Positions 3,858 through 10,096 of a stretch of DNA of 11,296 nucleotides are shown one piece after another (position 1 is the first letter of the stretch; every line of letters starts with the position of its first letter). Below the pieces are notes generated by a model that saw nothing but the letters and a program-made list of their open reading frames with translations, made no database searches and was not told where the DNA came from. The stretch comes from UBA6220 sp937870835 (GTDB taxonomy: Bacteria; Patescibacteriota; Minisyncoccia; Minisyncoccales; Minisyncoccaceae): assembly GCA_035421265.1 (NCBI GenBank), contig DAOLWP010000018.1:1-11296 (forward strand). The letters are read 5' to 3'. Position numbers and translations under genes: made by a program.

Positions 3858-6341
3858 ATGGCTAAAAAAAATAATGAAGAAATAATTCAAGAGATTGGAA
3901 AGGTAAACGAAAAAGACATCTCTATAGAAATGAAAGAGTGCTATATTGACTATGCAATGTCAGTTATTGTTTCACGAGCCTTGCCAGATGTTCGGGATGG
4001 ATTAAAGCCGGTTCAAAGGAGAATTTTATATGCTATGTATGAAATGGGAGTCCGTTCTGATGCCAAATTTAGAAAATCAGCCGCTGTTACAGGTGAAGTT
4101 TTGGGAAAGTATCATCCCCATGGCGATACCTCTGTTTACGGCGCCTTAGTAAGAATGGCGCAAGATTTTTCATTACGCTATCCTTTAATTAAAGGGCAGG
4201 GAAATTTTGGGTCAATTGATGGCGATCCTCCCGCGGCGCAACGATATACTGAATGTAAATTAAGCCGCATTGGCGAAGAACTTTTACGAGATATTGAAAA
4301 AGAAACAGTTCCATTTGTTGATAATTATGACGCGACCAAAAAAGAGCCGAGTGTTTTGCCATCCCCCTTGCCTAATTTACTTTTGAACGGTTCAACAGGA
4401 ATTGCGGTTGGTATGGCAACCAATATACCGCCCCACAATCTTAAAGAGGTGTGTGGCGCCCTAATTTATTTAATTGAAAATCCTAAAGCCGAAACCGAAG
4501 ATTTATTTGAATTTATTAAGGGGCCAGATTTTCCAACCGGTGGTATTATTTATAACCAAAAAGATATTTTAGCTGCTTATTCGCAAGGAAAGGGAACTTT
4601 TTTAATGCGCGGCAAGGCGGACATTATTGAAAGAGAAGGCAAGGGAGTGCAAATTGTGGTAACAGAAATTCCTTTTCAGGTTGATAAGTCAGTTTTAATT
4701 ACTCAATTAGCTAATTTAGTTCAAAACAAAAAAGTAGACGGCATTAAAGATATTCGTGATGAATCTGATAAAGAAGGGTTACGCATCGCCATTGATTTGC
4801 AAAAAGGCGCAGTGCCTCGTAAAATTTTGAATTCATTATATAAATATACTGATTTACAAAAAAATTATCACTTAAATATGTTGGCTTTAGTAGACGGGAT
4901 TGAGCCGCGAATTTTAAGCTTAAAAGATGTGTTAGAATTATATTTAGAGCACAAACAATCAGTAGTTGTAAAAAGAACTCAGTTTGATTTGCAAAAAGCT
5001 AAAGAGCGCGCTCATATTTTAGAAGGCATATCCAAAGCGTTAGACCATATTGATGCAGTAATTGAGACTATTAAGAAATCAAAAGATAAAGAAGATGCCA
5101 AGTTGAATTTATCTAAGAAATTTAAACTTACTTTAATTCAAGCAGAGGCTATTTTAGAAATTCGCTTGCATCAGCTGGCTAAATTAGAAAAACAAAAAAT
5201 AGAAGATGAATTAGCAGAGATGTTAAAAAGAATTAAAGAATTAGGAAAAATTTTAGAAAGTAAAGCCGAGCAAAAAAAGGTAATGAAAAAGGAGATTGAA
5301 GAAGAAATTGAAAAATTTGGAGACGAACGCAAAACAAAAATTGTGAAAAGCAGCCCCGAAGCAATCTCTGACGAAGACTTAATTCCTTTAGAAGATACCA
5401 TTGTAACCTTGACAGCTGGTGGCTATATTAAAAGAATGAATCCTTCGGAATATAAAAAGCAAAATCGGGGCGGACAAGGGAATATTGGCATAAAAACAAG
5501 TGAAGATGATGAGGTAAGCCACTTTATTACAGCCAAAACCCATGATTCAATTCTTTTCTTTACTGATTCGGGAAAGGTTTTTCAAACTAAAGTTTATGAA
5601 ATTCCAGAAGGTCAGCGCACCAATAAAGGGCGGGGATTAATGAATTTTTTAGAAATATCTTCTCATGATAAAATTTTATCAGTTTTGCCAATTAGCAAGG
5701 AAGATCGGCAAGAGGTGAAGTATTTAATTATGGCAACCCAAAATGGACTTATTAAAAAAACGCCCTTAAAGGATTTTGAAAATGTGAGGCGCAATGGCTT
5801 GATTGCTATAAACCTAAAAAATGGAGATTTATTAGTCAGCGCGAGAAAAGCTGGCGATGGCGATGAAATTATTTTAGCCACCAAACAAGCTCAATCAATT
5901 CGTTTTTCCGAAAAAGAAATTCGGCCAATGGGAAGAGCGGCGACTGGCATTAGGGGTATTCGTATTAAAAAAGACGACGCAGTTATTGGAATGGAAGTAA
6001 TTAGAAAAGACCAACTTAAAGACAAGAATTATCTTTTAGTTTTAACGGAAAACGGTTATGGCAAGCGAACTCTTTTGAGTGAATATAAAAAACAAGGCCG
6101 AGGCGGGACAGGAGTTAAAACTGCTAAAATAACTGCTAAAACTGGCGAGTTGGTGAAAATAGAAATTATTGAAAAGCAAGATGATTTAATTGTAATCTCT
6201 TTAAAGGGACAAGTTATTCGTACTAAAATTGCGAGCATTCCTAAATTGGGGCGCGATACTCAAGGCGTGAGAATTATGAAAATGAAAGAAGGAGATAAAG
6301 TAGTTTCAGCAGCTTGCTTAACTCCTGAAATTGCGCAATAA
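3858..6341 (+). CDS. gyrA: DNA gyrase subunit A
   Basis: GyrA is the breakage-reunion subunit of DNA gyrase, which acts with GyrB as an A2B2 complex to introduce negative supercoils using ATP. At 827 residues it is close to the usual 800-875. The winged-helix/tower region starts near residue 30 (ECYIDYAMSVIVSRALPDVR). The active site is at R129-Y130 in AAQRYTECK, with Tyr130 the DNA-linking residue. GQGNFGSIDGD (113-123) and NGSTGIAVGMATNIPPHN are also present. A charged coiled coil occupies about 360-490. The six-bladed C-terminal beta-pinwheel begins near 510 and holds a GyrA box variant QNRGGQG (535-541; consensus QRRGGKG) and a second box-like QGRGGTG (746-752). In the quinolone-resistance region, residues equivalent to E. 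coli Ser83 and Asp87 are Thr91 and Gly95. It is preceded by the MBL-fold gene and followed by the methyltransferase gene, all on the plus strand. ParC is less likely because of the GyrA box. Confidence 0.97.
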   Translation: MAKKNNEEIIQEIGKVNEKDISIEMKECYIDYAMSVIVSRALPDVRDGLKPVQRRILYAMYEMGVRSDAKFRKSAAVTGEVLGKYHPHGDTSVYGALVRMAQDFSLRYPLIKGQGNFGSIDGDPPAAQRYTECKLSRIGEELLRDIEKETVPFVDNYDATKKEPSVLPSPLPNLLLNGSTGIAVGMATNIPPHNLKEVCGALIYLIENPKAETEDLFEFIKGPDFPTGGIIYNQKDILAAYSQGKGTFLMRGKADIIEREGKGVQIVVTEIPFQVDKSVLITQLANLVQNKKVDGIKDIRDESDKEGLRIAIDLQKGAVPRKILNSLYKYTDLQKNYHLNMLALVDGIEPRILSLKDVLELYLEHKQSVVVKRTQFDLQKAKERAHILEGISKALDHIDAVIETIKKSKDKEDAKLNLSKKFKLTLIQAEAILEIRLHQLAKLEKQKIEDELAEMLKRIKELGKILESKAEQKKVMKKEIEEEIEKFGDERKTKIVKSSPEAISDEDLIPLEDTIVTLTAGGYIKRMNPSEYKKQNRGGQGNIGIKTSEDDEVSHFITAKTHDSILFFTDSGKVFQTKVYEIPEGQRTNKGRGLMNFLEISSHDKILSVLPISKEDRQEVKYLIMATQNGLIKKTPLKDFENVRRNGLIAINLKNGDLLVSARKAGDGDEIILATKQAQSIRFSEKEIRPMGRAATGIRGIRIKKDDAVIGMEVIRKDQLKDKNYLLVLTENGYGKRTLLSEYKKQGRGGTGVKTAKITAKTGELVKIEIIEKQDDLIVISLKGQVIRTKIASIPKLGRDTQGVRIMKMKEGDKVVSAACLTPEIAQ

Positions 6342-6375
6342 TATAAATAAGCTTCCCGATTTTAATATTTTATAT

Positions 6376-6390
6376 TATAATATAAATATG
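6376..6390 (+). promoter_or_regulatory. -10 element giving a possibly leaderless methyltransferase mRNA
   Basis: TATAAT at 6376-6381 lies 6 bases before the ATG at 6388, so a transcript from it would start at or very near the start codon. No good -35 hexamer is seen, and the sequence is strongly AT-rich, so this is tentative. It would fit the lack of any RBS. Confidence 0.25.
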
Positions 6391-6924
6391 TCTCAAGAAA
6401 ATTATAATAGCGATGAATTTTTAAACCCAACTCAAATTTTGCGAGCTTTAGCTTTGAAAGATGATATGATTGCTTGCGATTTAGGTTGCGGCGCGGGCGG
6501 TTGGGCAATTCCCTTGGCAAAAATTTTATCTAATGGGATGGTCTATGCAGTGGATATTTTAGAAGAAAATATTTCTGCCCTGCGAGGTATTTTAGCGCAA
6601 GAAAATATTTTTAATGTATCAACATTATTGTCAGATATAGAAAAGAATATTAAAATTGAAGACAAGTCAGTTGATTTAGTTCTCTTGACAAATGTTCTTT
6701 TTCAAATAGAGGATAAAGAAAAATTATTTAGAGAGTGCCGCCGAATTTTGAAAAGTCGAGGGCAATTGCTCATTGTGGATTATAAAAAAGAAGCCGCCTT
6801 TGGGCCATCAATTGGACGAATTGGTCTAGAAGATATTTTGCCGCTTTTAGAAAAATTAGGATTTCAGGAGGAAAAACGATTTGAGGCTGGTAAATATCAT
6901 TGGGGACTTTTATTAACTAAATAA
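6388..6924 (+). CDS. class I SAM-dependent methyltransferase
   Basis: The frame is open from 6331, overlapping the end of gyrA by 11 bases. The ATG at 6388 gives a better N terminus (MSQENYNSDEFLNPTQILRA) and a 178-residue protein. It is a Rossmann-fold methyltransferase with motif I ACDLGCGAGGWA (29-40, SAM-binding glycines), the acidic loop AVDILEEN (54-61, ribose hydroxyl ligand), SVDLVLLTNVLFQIEDKEKL (motif IV region, 94-113) and GQLLIVDYKKE (motif VI). The C terminus is complete (FEAGKYHWGLLLTK). The UbiE/COG2226-like group is closest in pattern, but the substrate cannot be told; a small molecule is typical of the group. Its stop codon is immediately followed by the ATG of the pilin gene, indicating translational coupling. 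Confidence 0.88.
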   Translation: MSQENYNSDEFLNPTQILRALALKDDMIACDLGCGAGGWAIPLAKILSNGMVYAVDILEENISALRGILAQENIFNVSTLLSDIEKNIKIEDKSVDLVLLTNVLFQIEDKEKLFRECRRILKSRGQLLIVDYKKEAAFGPSIGRIGLEDILPLLEKLGFQEEKRFEAGKYHWGLLLTK

Positions 6925-7302
6925 ATGAAAAAAATAAACCAACAACAAACAATTATTTTTAATTTTTTAATCATTTTTGGTTTAGGTTTAATAATTTGTT
7001 TGCTGGGCGGTCCATTATGGGCAGATGAGGCAGGGACAGGGATTGGCATTCCTAATCCCTTAACTATTAAAAATTTGCCAGAATTATTGGGAAGAATTGC
7101 AGATTTTATTCAAACTTTGGCCATAGCGTTATGTTTGCCATTCTTTTTATGGGGCGGCGTAGTTATAATAACTTCGGGTGGTGACCCTCAAAAAGTAAAA
7201 AACGGAAGAAATATTATTATTTTTACAATGGTCGGCGTTATTGTGGCGTTTTTGGCAAAAACAATGTTTTCAATTTTAGAAACACTGTTTCCAACGCCAT
7301 AA
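6925..7302 (+). CDS. TrbC/VirB2-like small membrane protein (T4SS pilin-like), copy 1
   Basis: The gene encodes 125 residues. A long N-terminal hydrophobic signal (about 10-33) ends in GGPLWA, a plausible signal peptidase site before DEAG. The mature part has two membrane helices at about 62-82 (IQTLAIALCLPFFLWGGVVI) and 96-117. The connecting loop TSGGDPQKVKNGR is the hallmark of CPR pilin-like proteins of the TrbC/VirB2 (type IV secretion pilin) group. Known family members are processed and either assembled into a pilus or held as a membrane pool. No VirB4/VirB6 partners are in the window, so the apparatus is not proven. Its ATG touches the methyltransferase stop, and a strong terminator follows seven bases after its own stop. 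Confidence 0.82.
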   Translation: MKKINQQQTIIFNFLIIFGLGLIICLLGGPLWADEAGTGIGIPNPLTIKNLPELLGRIADFIQTLAIALCLPFFLWGGVVIITSGGDPQKVKNGRNIIIFTMVGVIVAFLAKTMFSILETLFPTP

Positions 7303-7308
7303 TAAAAA

Positions 7309-7345
7309 GCAAGAGAAGATGTGTATAAATCTCTTGCAAATTTTT
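7309..7345 (+). terminator. intrinsic terminator between the two pilin genes
   Basis: GCAAGAGA (7309-7316) and TCTCTTGC (7330-7337) form 8 perfect pairs around a 13-base loop, followed by AAATTTTT. It lies directly after the first pilin gene and should end or attenuate the gyrA-side transcript. Confidence 0.75.
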
Positions 7346-7354
7346 ATAAAGAGT

Positions 7355-7368
7355 GATAATATTATAAT
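7355..7368 (+). promoter_or_regulatory. candidate -10 region for the second pilin gene
   Basis: Two overlapping -10 candidates, GATAAT (7355-7360) and TATAAT (7363-7368), lie 35-48 bases before the ATG at 7403. TTGCAA (7334-7339) could act as a -35 for the first, with a short 15-base spacer. Independent transcription is expected because a terminator precedes this gene. Confidence 0.35.
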
Positions 7369-7402
7369 ATAATAAATATAATAATAAAATAAAGATAAAA
7401 AT

Positions 7403-7753
7403 ATGCAAAAAACAAAAAAGATTGCAGTTAATTTATTTATCATAGTGCTTTTTAGCGTAATGGGTATATTTAATTTAGCAAATGCCGAGGTCATACCATT
7501 GCCGACACAAGTGAATACAATATTAGATACAGCTGTTTCTTGGCTTACTCTTATAGCTGGCAGTTTAGCTTTAATATTCCTTATTCTTGGTGGAATTAAT
7601 TTTATGACTGCTGGCGGAGACGAGGCTAAAATAAAAAAAGCGCGAGATATGATTACCTGGGCTTTTGTGGGTATTATTATTATAGCCCTTGCGCAAGTCT
7701 TTAAGAGTGTTGCTAATGATATTGGAAGATCCCTGGGTGGGTCAGGAATTTAA
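7403..7753 (+). CDS. TrbC/VirB2-like small membrane protein (T4SS pilin-like), copy 2
   Basis: The gene encodes 116 residues of the same type as its upstream neighbour. The signal peptide spans about 1-28 and ends in ANA before EVIPLP, a textbook signal peptidase I site. Membrane helices are at about 44-66 (VSWLTLIAGSLALIFLILGG) and 83-103 (WAFVGIIIIALAQVF). They are joined by the loop FMTAGGDEAKIKKARDM, which aligns with TSGGDPQKVKNGRN of copy 1. The C terminus is glycine-rich (LGGSGI). The two copies share the fold and loop motif but differ elsewhere, so the duplication is old. A scaffold gap begins 38 bases after the stop, so further operon members could be hidden. Confidence 0.85.
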   Translation: MQKTKKIAVNLFIIVLFSVMGIFNLANAEVIPLPTQVNTILDTAVSWLTLIAGSLALIFLILGGINFMTAGGDEAKIKKARDMITWAFVGIIIIALAQVFKSVANDIGRSLGGSGI

Positions 7754-7791
7754 TTAAATAAATTATATAGATGACCGGTTGCATTTTTGCA

Positions 7792-7891
7792 NNNNNNNNN
7801 NNNNNNNNNNNNNNNNNNNNNNNNNNNNNNNNNNNNNNNNNNNNNNNNNNNNNNNNNNNNNNNNNNNNNNNNNNNNNNNNNNNNNNNNNNN
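7792..7891. other. scaffold gap, 100 N
   Basis: Exactly 100 N, a placeholder of unknown true length between the pilin gene and tRNA-Leu. Unlike the first gap, the flanks do not share a repeat: GGTTGCATTTTTGCA stands before it and AGTGCCGAGAGGG after. The left edge (TGCATTTTTGCA) is a small palindrome that may be half of a hairpin or repeat cut by the gap. Confidence 0.97.
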
Positions 7892-7893
7892 AG

Positions 7894-7975
7894 TGCCGAG
7901 AGGGAGAGTTGAACTCCCACGCCTTGCGGCATATGCTCCTAAGGCATACGCGTCTGCCAATTCCGCCATCTCGGC
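7894..7975 (-). tRNA. tRNA-Leu (anticodon UAG)
   Basis: On the minus strand, 82 bases form a class II tRNA. The acceptor GCCGAGA pairs with TCTCGGC, with discriminator A. The D arm GGCGGAATTGGCAGACGC is typical of leucine tRNAs. The anticodon stem TATGC/GCATA holds loop CTTAGGA, anticodon TAG. A long variable arm (TGCCGCAAGGCGT) and T stem GGGAG/CTCCC follow. CCA is not encoded. The 3' end lies two bases from the N gap. Confidence 0.95.
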
Positions 7976-7984
7976 TTATATTTT

Positions 7985-8013
7985 ATCTTAACTAAAAAAA
8001 AGAGTTTTCGCAA
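7985..8013 (-). promoter_or_regulatory. promoter of tRNA-Leu
   Basis: On the minus strand TTGCGA (8013-8008) and TAAGAT (7990-7985) are separated by exactly 17 bases. Each hexamer matches consensus at four of six positions. The start would fall a few bases before the tRNA 5' end at 7975. It is divergent from the pyrE promoter. Confidence 0.45.
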
Positions 8014-8037
8014 GAAAAAACAAAAAATTTATTAGAT

Positions 8038-8066
8038 TTGACTTTTTGGTTTATTTAAGATAGTTT
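8038..8066 (+). promoter_or_regulatory. candidate pyrE promoter
   Basis: TTGACT (8038-8043, 5 of 6 to consensus) is followed after 17 bases by TAGTTT (8061-8066, a weak -10). An alternative -10, TAGAAT (8066-8071), would need a 22-base spacer. The predicted start near 8073 coincides with the first base of the leader hairpin, which supports the call. Confidence 0.45.
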
Positions 8067-8072
8067 AGAATT

Positions 8073-8126
8073 AGTTAAGCCAATTGGTTTAACTGCTGAC
8101 GCAGTGGTTAAACCATTGCGCTTTTT
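8073..8126 (+). promoter_or_regulatory. pyrE leader with mutually exclusive hairpins (attenuator-like)
   Basis: Hairpin A pairs AGTTAAGCC (8073-8081) with GGTTTAACT (8086-8094), nine pairs with one G-U. Hairpin B reuses GGTTTAA (8086-8092), pairing it with TTAAACC (8108-8114). B has an inner CTGC/GCAG stem (8093-8096/8101-8104) and an outer CAAT/ATTG extension (8081-8084/8115-8118). B is followed by CGC and TTTTT (8122-8126), so it has the form of an intrinsic terminator, while A would block it. The same 9-base segment cannot be in both. pyr genes are attenuated in several bacteria by different mechanisms, so control of pyrE by this leader is plausible but inferred. No leader peptide is apparent. 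Confidence 0.5.
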
Positions 8127-8143
8127 GATAACTTTAAAAAAAG

Positions 8144-8160
8144 TTCCCTTTAATAGGGAA
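8144..8160 (+). promoter_or_regulatory. hairpin just upstream of the pyrE ribosome binding site
   Basis: TTCCCT (8144-8149) and AGGGAA (8155-8160) pair perfectly around TTAAT. The stem ends two bases before AAGGAGAG (8163-8170), so it may keep the ribosome site open or shape its accessibility. A weaker, overlapping AACTTT/AAAGTT stem (8130-8145) competes for part of its 5' arm. Confidence 0.4.
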
Positions 8161-8178
8161 GCAAGGAGAGAATTCCTA

Positions 8179-8823
8179 ATGACAGAGGTAAATGAAGCTC
8201 AGAGGATTTTAGAAAGCGTAGACGCTATTAAGCAAGGACATTTTGTTCTTGCTTCAGGCAGGCATAGTGAATTTTATGTGAGCAAAGATGCAATTTATTC
8301 GCATCCATATAAGGTCGCGGCCCTATGTCGCAAAATGGCTTTGAATTTTTATAAAAAATTTCCAGAAGTAGTTTTGGCGCCCGCTTTGGGCGGGATAGCT
8401 CTTTCGCAATGGACTGCCTCCAGTCTATCTTATTTGTTGAAGTATGAAGTTTTGGCTTTATACGCGGAAAAAATTTGTAATCCGCCAGATTATATTTTAA
8501 GCCGCGGCTATAGTCAGTTGCTTCAAAATAAAAGAGTGCTGATTGTAGACGATGTTCTTACTACTGGCAGCACAATTAATAGAATTATTAAGATAGCCAA
8601 AGCTCATTACACAACCATAGTGGGGGTTTCAGTAATTTGCAGTCGGAGCAATAAGCAAACTTCTTTATTAGAACTAGATTCTTTAGATTGTAAAGCTTTA
8701 ATAAATTTGCCTTTTGAAAGCTGGATGGCAGACAATTGTCCGCTTTGCGAGATGAATATCCCTATAAATATAGAATATGGTCGGGGAATAGAATTTTTAG
8801 CTCGTTTTCAGCAAAAAAGGTAA
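8179..8823 (+). CDS. pyrE: orotate phosphoribosyltransferase (OPRT) family protein
   Basis: OPRT joins orotate to PRPP to give OMP in de novo UMP synthesis, in the cytosol. The 214-residue protein has the substrate loop GHFVLASGRHSEFYVSKDA (20-38), LAPALGGIALS (67-76) and the PRPP-binding motif VLIVDDVLTTGST (120-132). It ends with NCPLCEMNIPIN (186-197), a cysteine pair seen in the C-terminal part of many PyrE-like proteins. In place of the enterobacterial RKE.KDHG catalytic loop it has AEKICNPPDYILSRG (96-110), similar in spacing to the archaeal/thermophile type 'aEr....LrRGf'. A GTG at 8104 is in frame, but the ATG at 8179 is preferred because AAGGAGAG precedes it by 8 bases. No other pyr gene is visible, so a relaxed phosphoribosyltransferase specificity cannot be excluded. 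Confidence 0.85.
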   Translation: MTEVNEAQRILESVDAIKQGHFVLASGRHSEFYVSKDAIYSHPYKVAALCRKMALNFYKKFPEVVLAPALGGIALSQWTASSLSYLLKYEVLALYAEKICNPPDYILSRGYSQLLQNKRVLIVDDVLTTGSTINRIIKIAKAHYTTIVGVSVICSRSNKQTSLLELDSLDCKALINLPFESWMADNCPLCEMNIPINIEYGRGIEFLARFQQKR

Positions 8824-8840
8824 TATCTAATTACCTTTTT
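8814..8840. terminator. bidirectional terminator shared by pyrE and hsp20
   Basis: AAAAAGGTAAT (8814-8824) and ATTACCTTTTT (8830-8840) are perfect 11-bp inverted repeats around ATCTA. The pyrE stop codon (8821-8823) lies inside the left arm. With T runs on both strands it can stop pyrE from the left and the convergent hsp20 cluster from the right. Confidence 0.85.
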
Positions 8841-8864
8841 AAATTAAAATTAAGTTTTGTTTAT

Positions 8865-9308
8865 TTAATCGTCTTCTTCCAAACCGATTTTTTTATTTTT
8901 AGCTCGTTCAATTTTTGGCATTTTGATTATTAAGATGCCGTTTTTAATAGAAGCATCAATACGGGAAGTATCAATTTCGCGCGGAACAATAATTTCCCTA
9001 TAAAATTGGCCAAAGTAACATTCGCGGGTAAAGTAATTTTTTTCAGATTTGTCATCTAATGGATTTTCGCGGTTTCCTTTTATTACAATAATGTCGTTTT
9101 CTAAAGAAATATCAATGTCTTCATTTTTAATGCCAGCAATTGCGGATTGGATTACTAAATCTTTATCAGTTTCATAAACATCTACCACCAATTGTCCCTC
9201 CGAAGCATTCCATTTTTTGGCAGTTTCAGACAAATTAGTTTCTTCAATTTTTATTTCTGATTTTTTTTCTTTATTTTTAGATGCAGTATTTTGTTTAAAT
9301 AAAGCCAT
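8865..9308 (-). CDS. Hsp20 family small heat-shock protein
   Basis: Small heat-shock proteins are ATP-independent holdases that form oligomers and bind unfolding proteins in the cytosol. The 147-residue product has a charged, flexible N-terminal arm (1-38, Lys/Glu-rich), then an alpha-crystallin domain at about 40-131. That domain contains DVYETDKDLVIQSAIAGI (43-60), DIDISLENDIIVIKG (64-78), the YFTRECYFGQFYREIIVP strand pair (92-109) and the diagnostic NGILIIKMP (123-131, family pattern A..NGVL.I..P). The C-terminal tail is short and acidic (LEEDD), without a clear IxI/V motif. It is the last gene of the minus-strand tsaD-prsW-hsp20 cluster. A long hairpin covers its likely ribosome binding site. 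Confidence 0.92.
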   Translation of the reverse strand: MALFKQNTASKNKEKKSEIKIEETNLSETAKKWNASEGQLVVDVYETDKDLVIQSAIAGIKNEDIDISLENDIIVIKGNRENPLDDKSEKNYFTRECYFGQFYREIIVPREIDTSRIDASIKNGILIIKMPKIERAKNKKIGLEEDD

Positions 9309-9318
9309 ATATATTTAA

Positions 9319-9349
9319 GCCTTTGTTTTAATTAATTTAAAACGAAGGC
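9319..9349 (-). promoter_or_regulatory. hairpin covering the hsp20 ribosome binding site (terminator or RNA thermometer)
   Basis: Positions 9319-9331 pair with 9337-9349, 13 pairs with one mismatch-like G-U, around TTAAT. In the minus-strand RNA the 3' arm carries AAAGG, the only Shine-Dalgarno-like sequence before the hsp20 ATG (start at 9308, about 11 bases away). That sequence is paired with CCTTC in the 5' arm. The middle of the stem is mostly A-U, so it would melt from inside. Heat-shock genes often carry such thermosensors, but no T run follows, making a plain terminator for prsW less likely. Function is inferred. Confidence 0.5.
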
Positions 9350-9351
9350 GA

Positions 9352-10095
9352 TTATTTTATGAGGCAGACCCCTTTTAATTTTCTAATTTTTCTAATAGCG
9401 ACGGTTAGAAAGATATAAAAAACAATTAATAAAAGAATAGGATAAATAATAGAATAATTATTAATTGCTAATTGTATTATAGACGACTCAAGAAAAAAAT
9501 CAAACATTCCATGGATTGTAAAACTTAAAGCAAGGCCCGAGAAAATAAAAAACCATTTTTGGCGCAGCCAATAAAAAGCCAAAGCCAAGAAAATGCCGAT
9601 AATTCCAGAAGCTAAAGCATGTAATAAAGTGGCTCCTAAAAATCTTACAATTGCTAATTCAAATGGTTCAGTAATCATTTGAAAAGGGTAGCCGCTGAAA
9701 AGAAGAATGTTTTCCGCTGTAGCAAACCCTAAAGCGGCAATAATCATATATAATGGTAAATCAACTGGTTCGTCTAAACAAGAATCTTTTAGGACAAAAA
9801 ATTTTATAATCAAATATTTAAATGTTTCTTCTAAAGCTCCAATAATAACAATATTTTTAACAAGAAAGTAGGGAACCAAAGGAATAAAAGGAAGATATTG
9901 ATTAAACCATTTTAATCCAAAATACTCAACCACAGCAACCGGGATAACGGCAAACATTCCTAAATAAAATATTTGCAAGACCTTTAATTTTGGTTCGGGT
10001 AAATTATCTCTTTTTAAAAAGAAAAGCAACCAAATTAAACCGGGTAAAATAGCCAAGAGAAAGTAAAGAAACATTGTATTTAAACTATTTATCAT
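9352..10095 (-). CDS. PrsW-family glutamic intramembrane protease
   Basis: The 247-residue polytopic membrane protein has about seven to eight hydrophobic segments. PrsW-type (Abi-superfamily-related) motifs are present in order: EETFKY (89-94, the catalytic EExxK pair), GFATAEN (123-129), LLHALASG (157-164) and TIHGMFDF (193-200, conserved His). In Bacillus subtilis PrsW cleaves an anti-sigma factor, but in CPR bacteria the substrates are unknown and no anti-sigma gene is nearby. One base separates its ATG from the tsaD stop codon, so the two genes are cotranscribed and probably translationally coupled. The length is a little above the core domain. The C-terminal tail (RKIRKLKGVCLIK) is basic and likely cytoplasmic. 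Confidence 0.88.
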   Translation of the reverse strand: MINSLNTMFLYFLLAILPGLIWLLFFLKRDNLPEPKLKVLQIFYLGMFAVIPVAVVEYFGLKWFNQYLPFIPLVPYFLVKNIVIIGALEETFKYLIIKFFVLKDSCLDEPVDLPLYMIIAALGFATAENILLFSGYPFQMITEPFELAIVRFLGATLLHALASGIIGIFLALAFYWLRQKWFFIFSGLALSFTIHGMFDFFLESSIIQLAINNYSIIYPILLLIVFYIFLTVAIRKIRKLKGVCLIK

Positions 10096-10096
10096 T

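Noticed and set aside
5171..6238. Minus-strand frames inside gyrA
   Set aside because: They are antisense shadows of a highly conserved gene with Ser/Ile/Phe-rich translation typical of antisense AT-rich DNA.
6331..6387. Methyltransferase start overlapping the end of gyrA
   Set aside because: The extra 19 residues are low-complexity AT-rich translation; the ATG at 6388 starts just before a plausible N terminus.
7750..7995. Several open frames on both strands across the second N gap
   Set aside because: All cross the N run or read through tRNA-Leu; they are artefacts of undetermined bases and tRNA sequence.
8104..8178. GTG start giving a 25-residue N-terminal extension of PyrE
   Set aside because: It begins within the leader hairpin, lacks an RBS, and the extension does not look like PyrE; the ATG at 8179 has AAGGAGAG.
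8736..8933. Plus-strand frame over the end of pyrE and the 3' end of hsp20
   Set aside because: It overlaps two well-supported genes and a terminator; the translation is low complexity.
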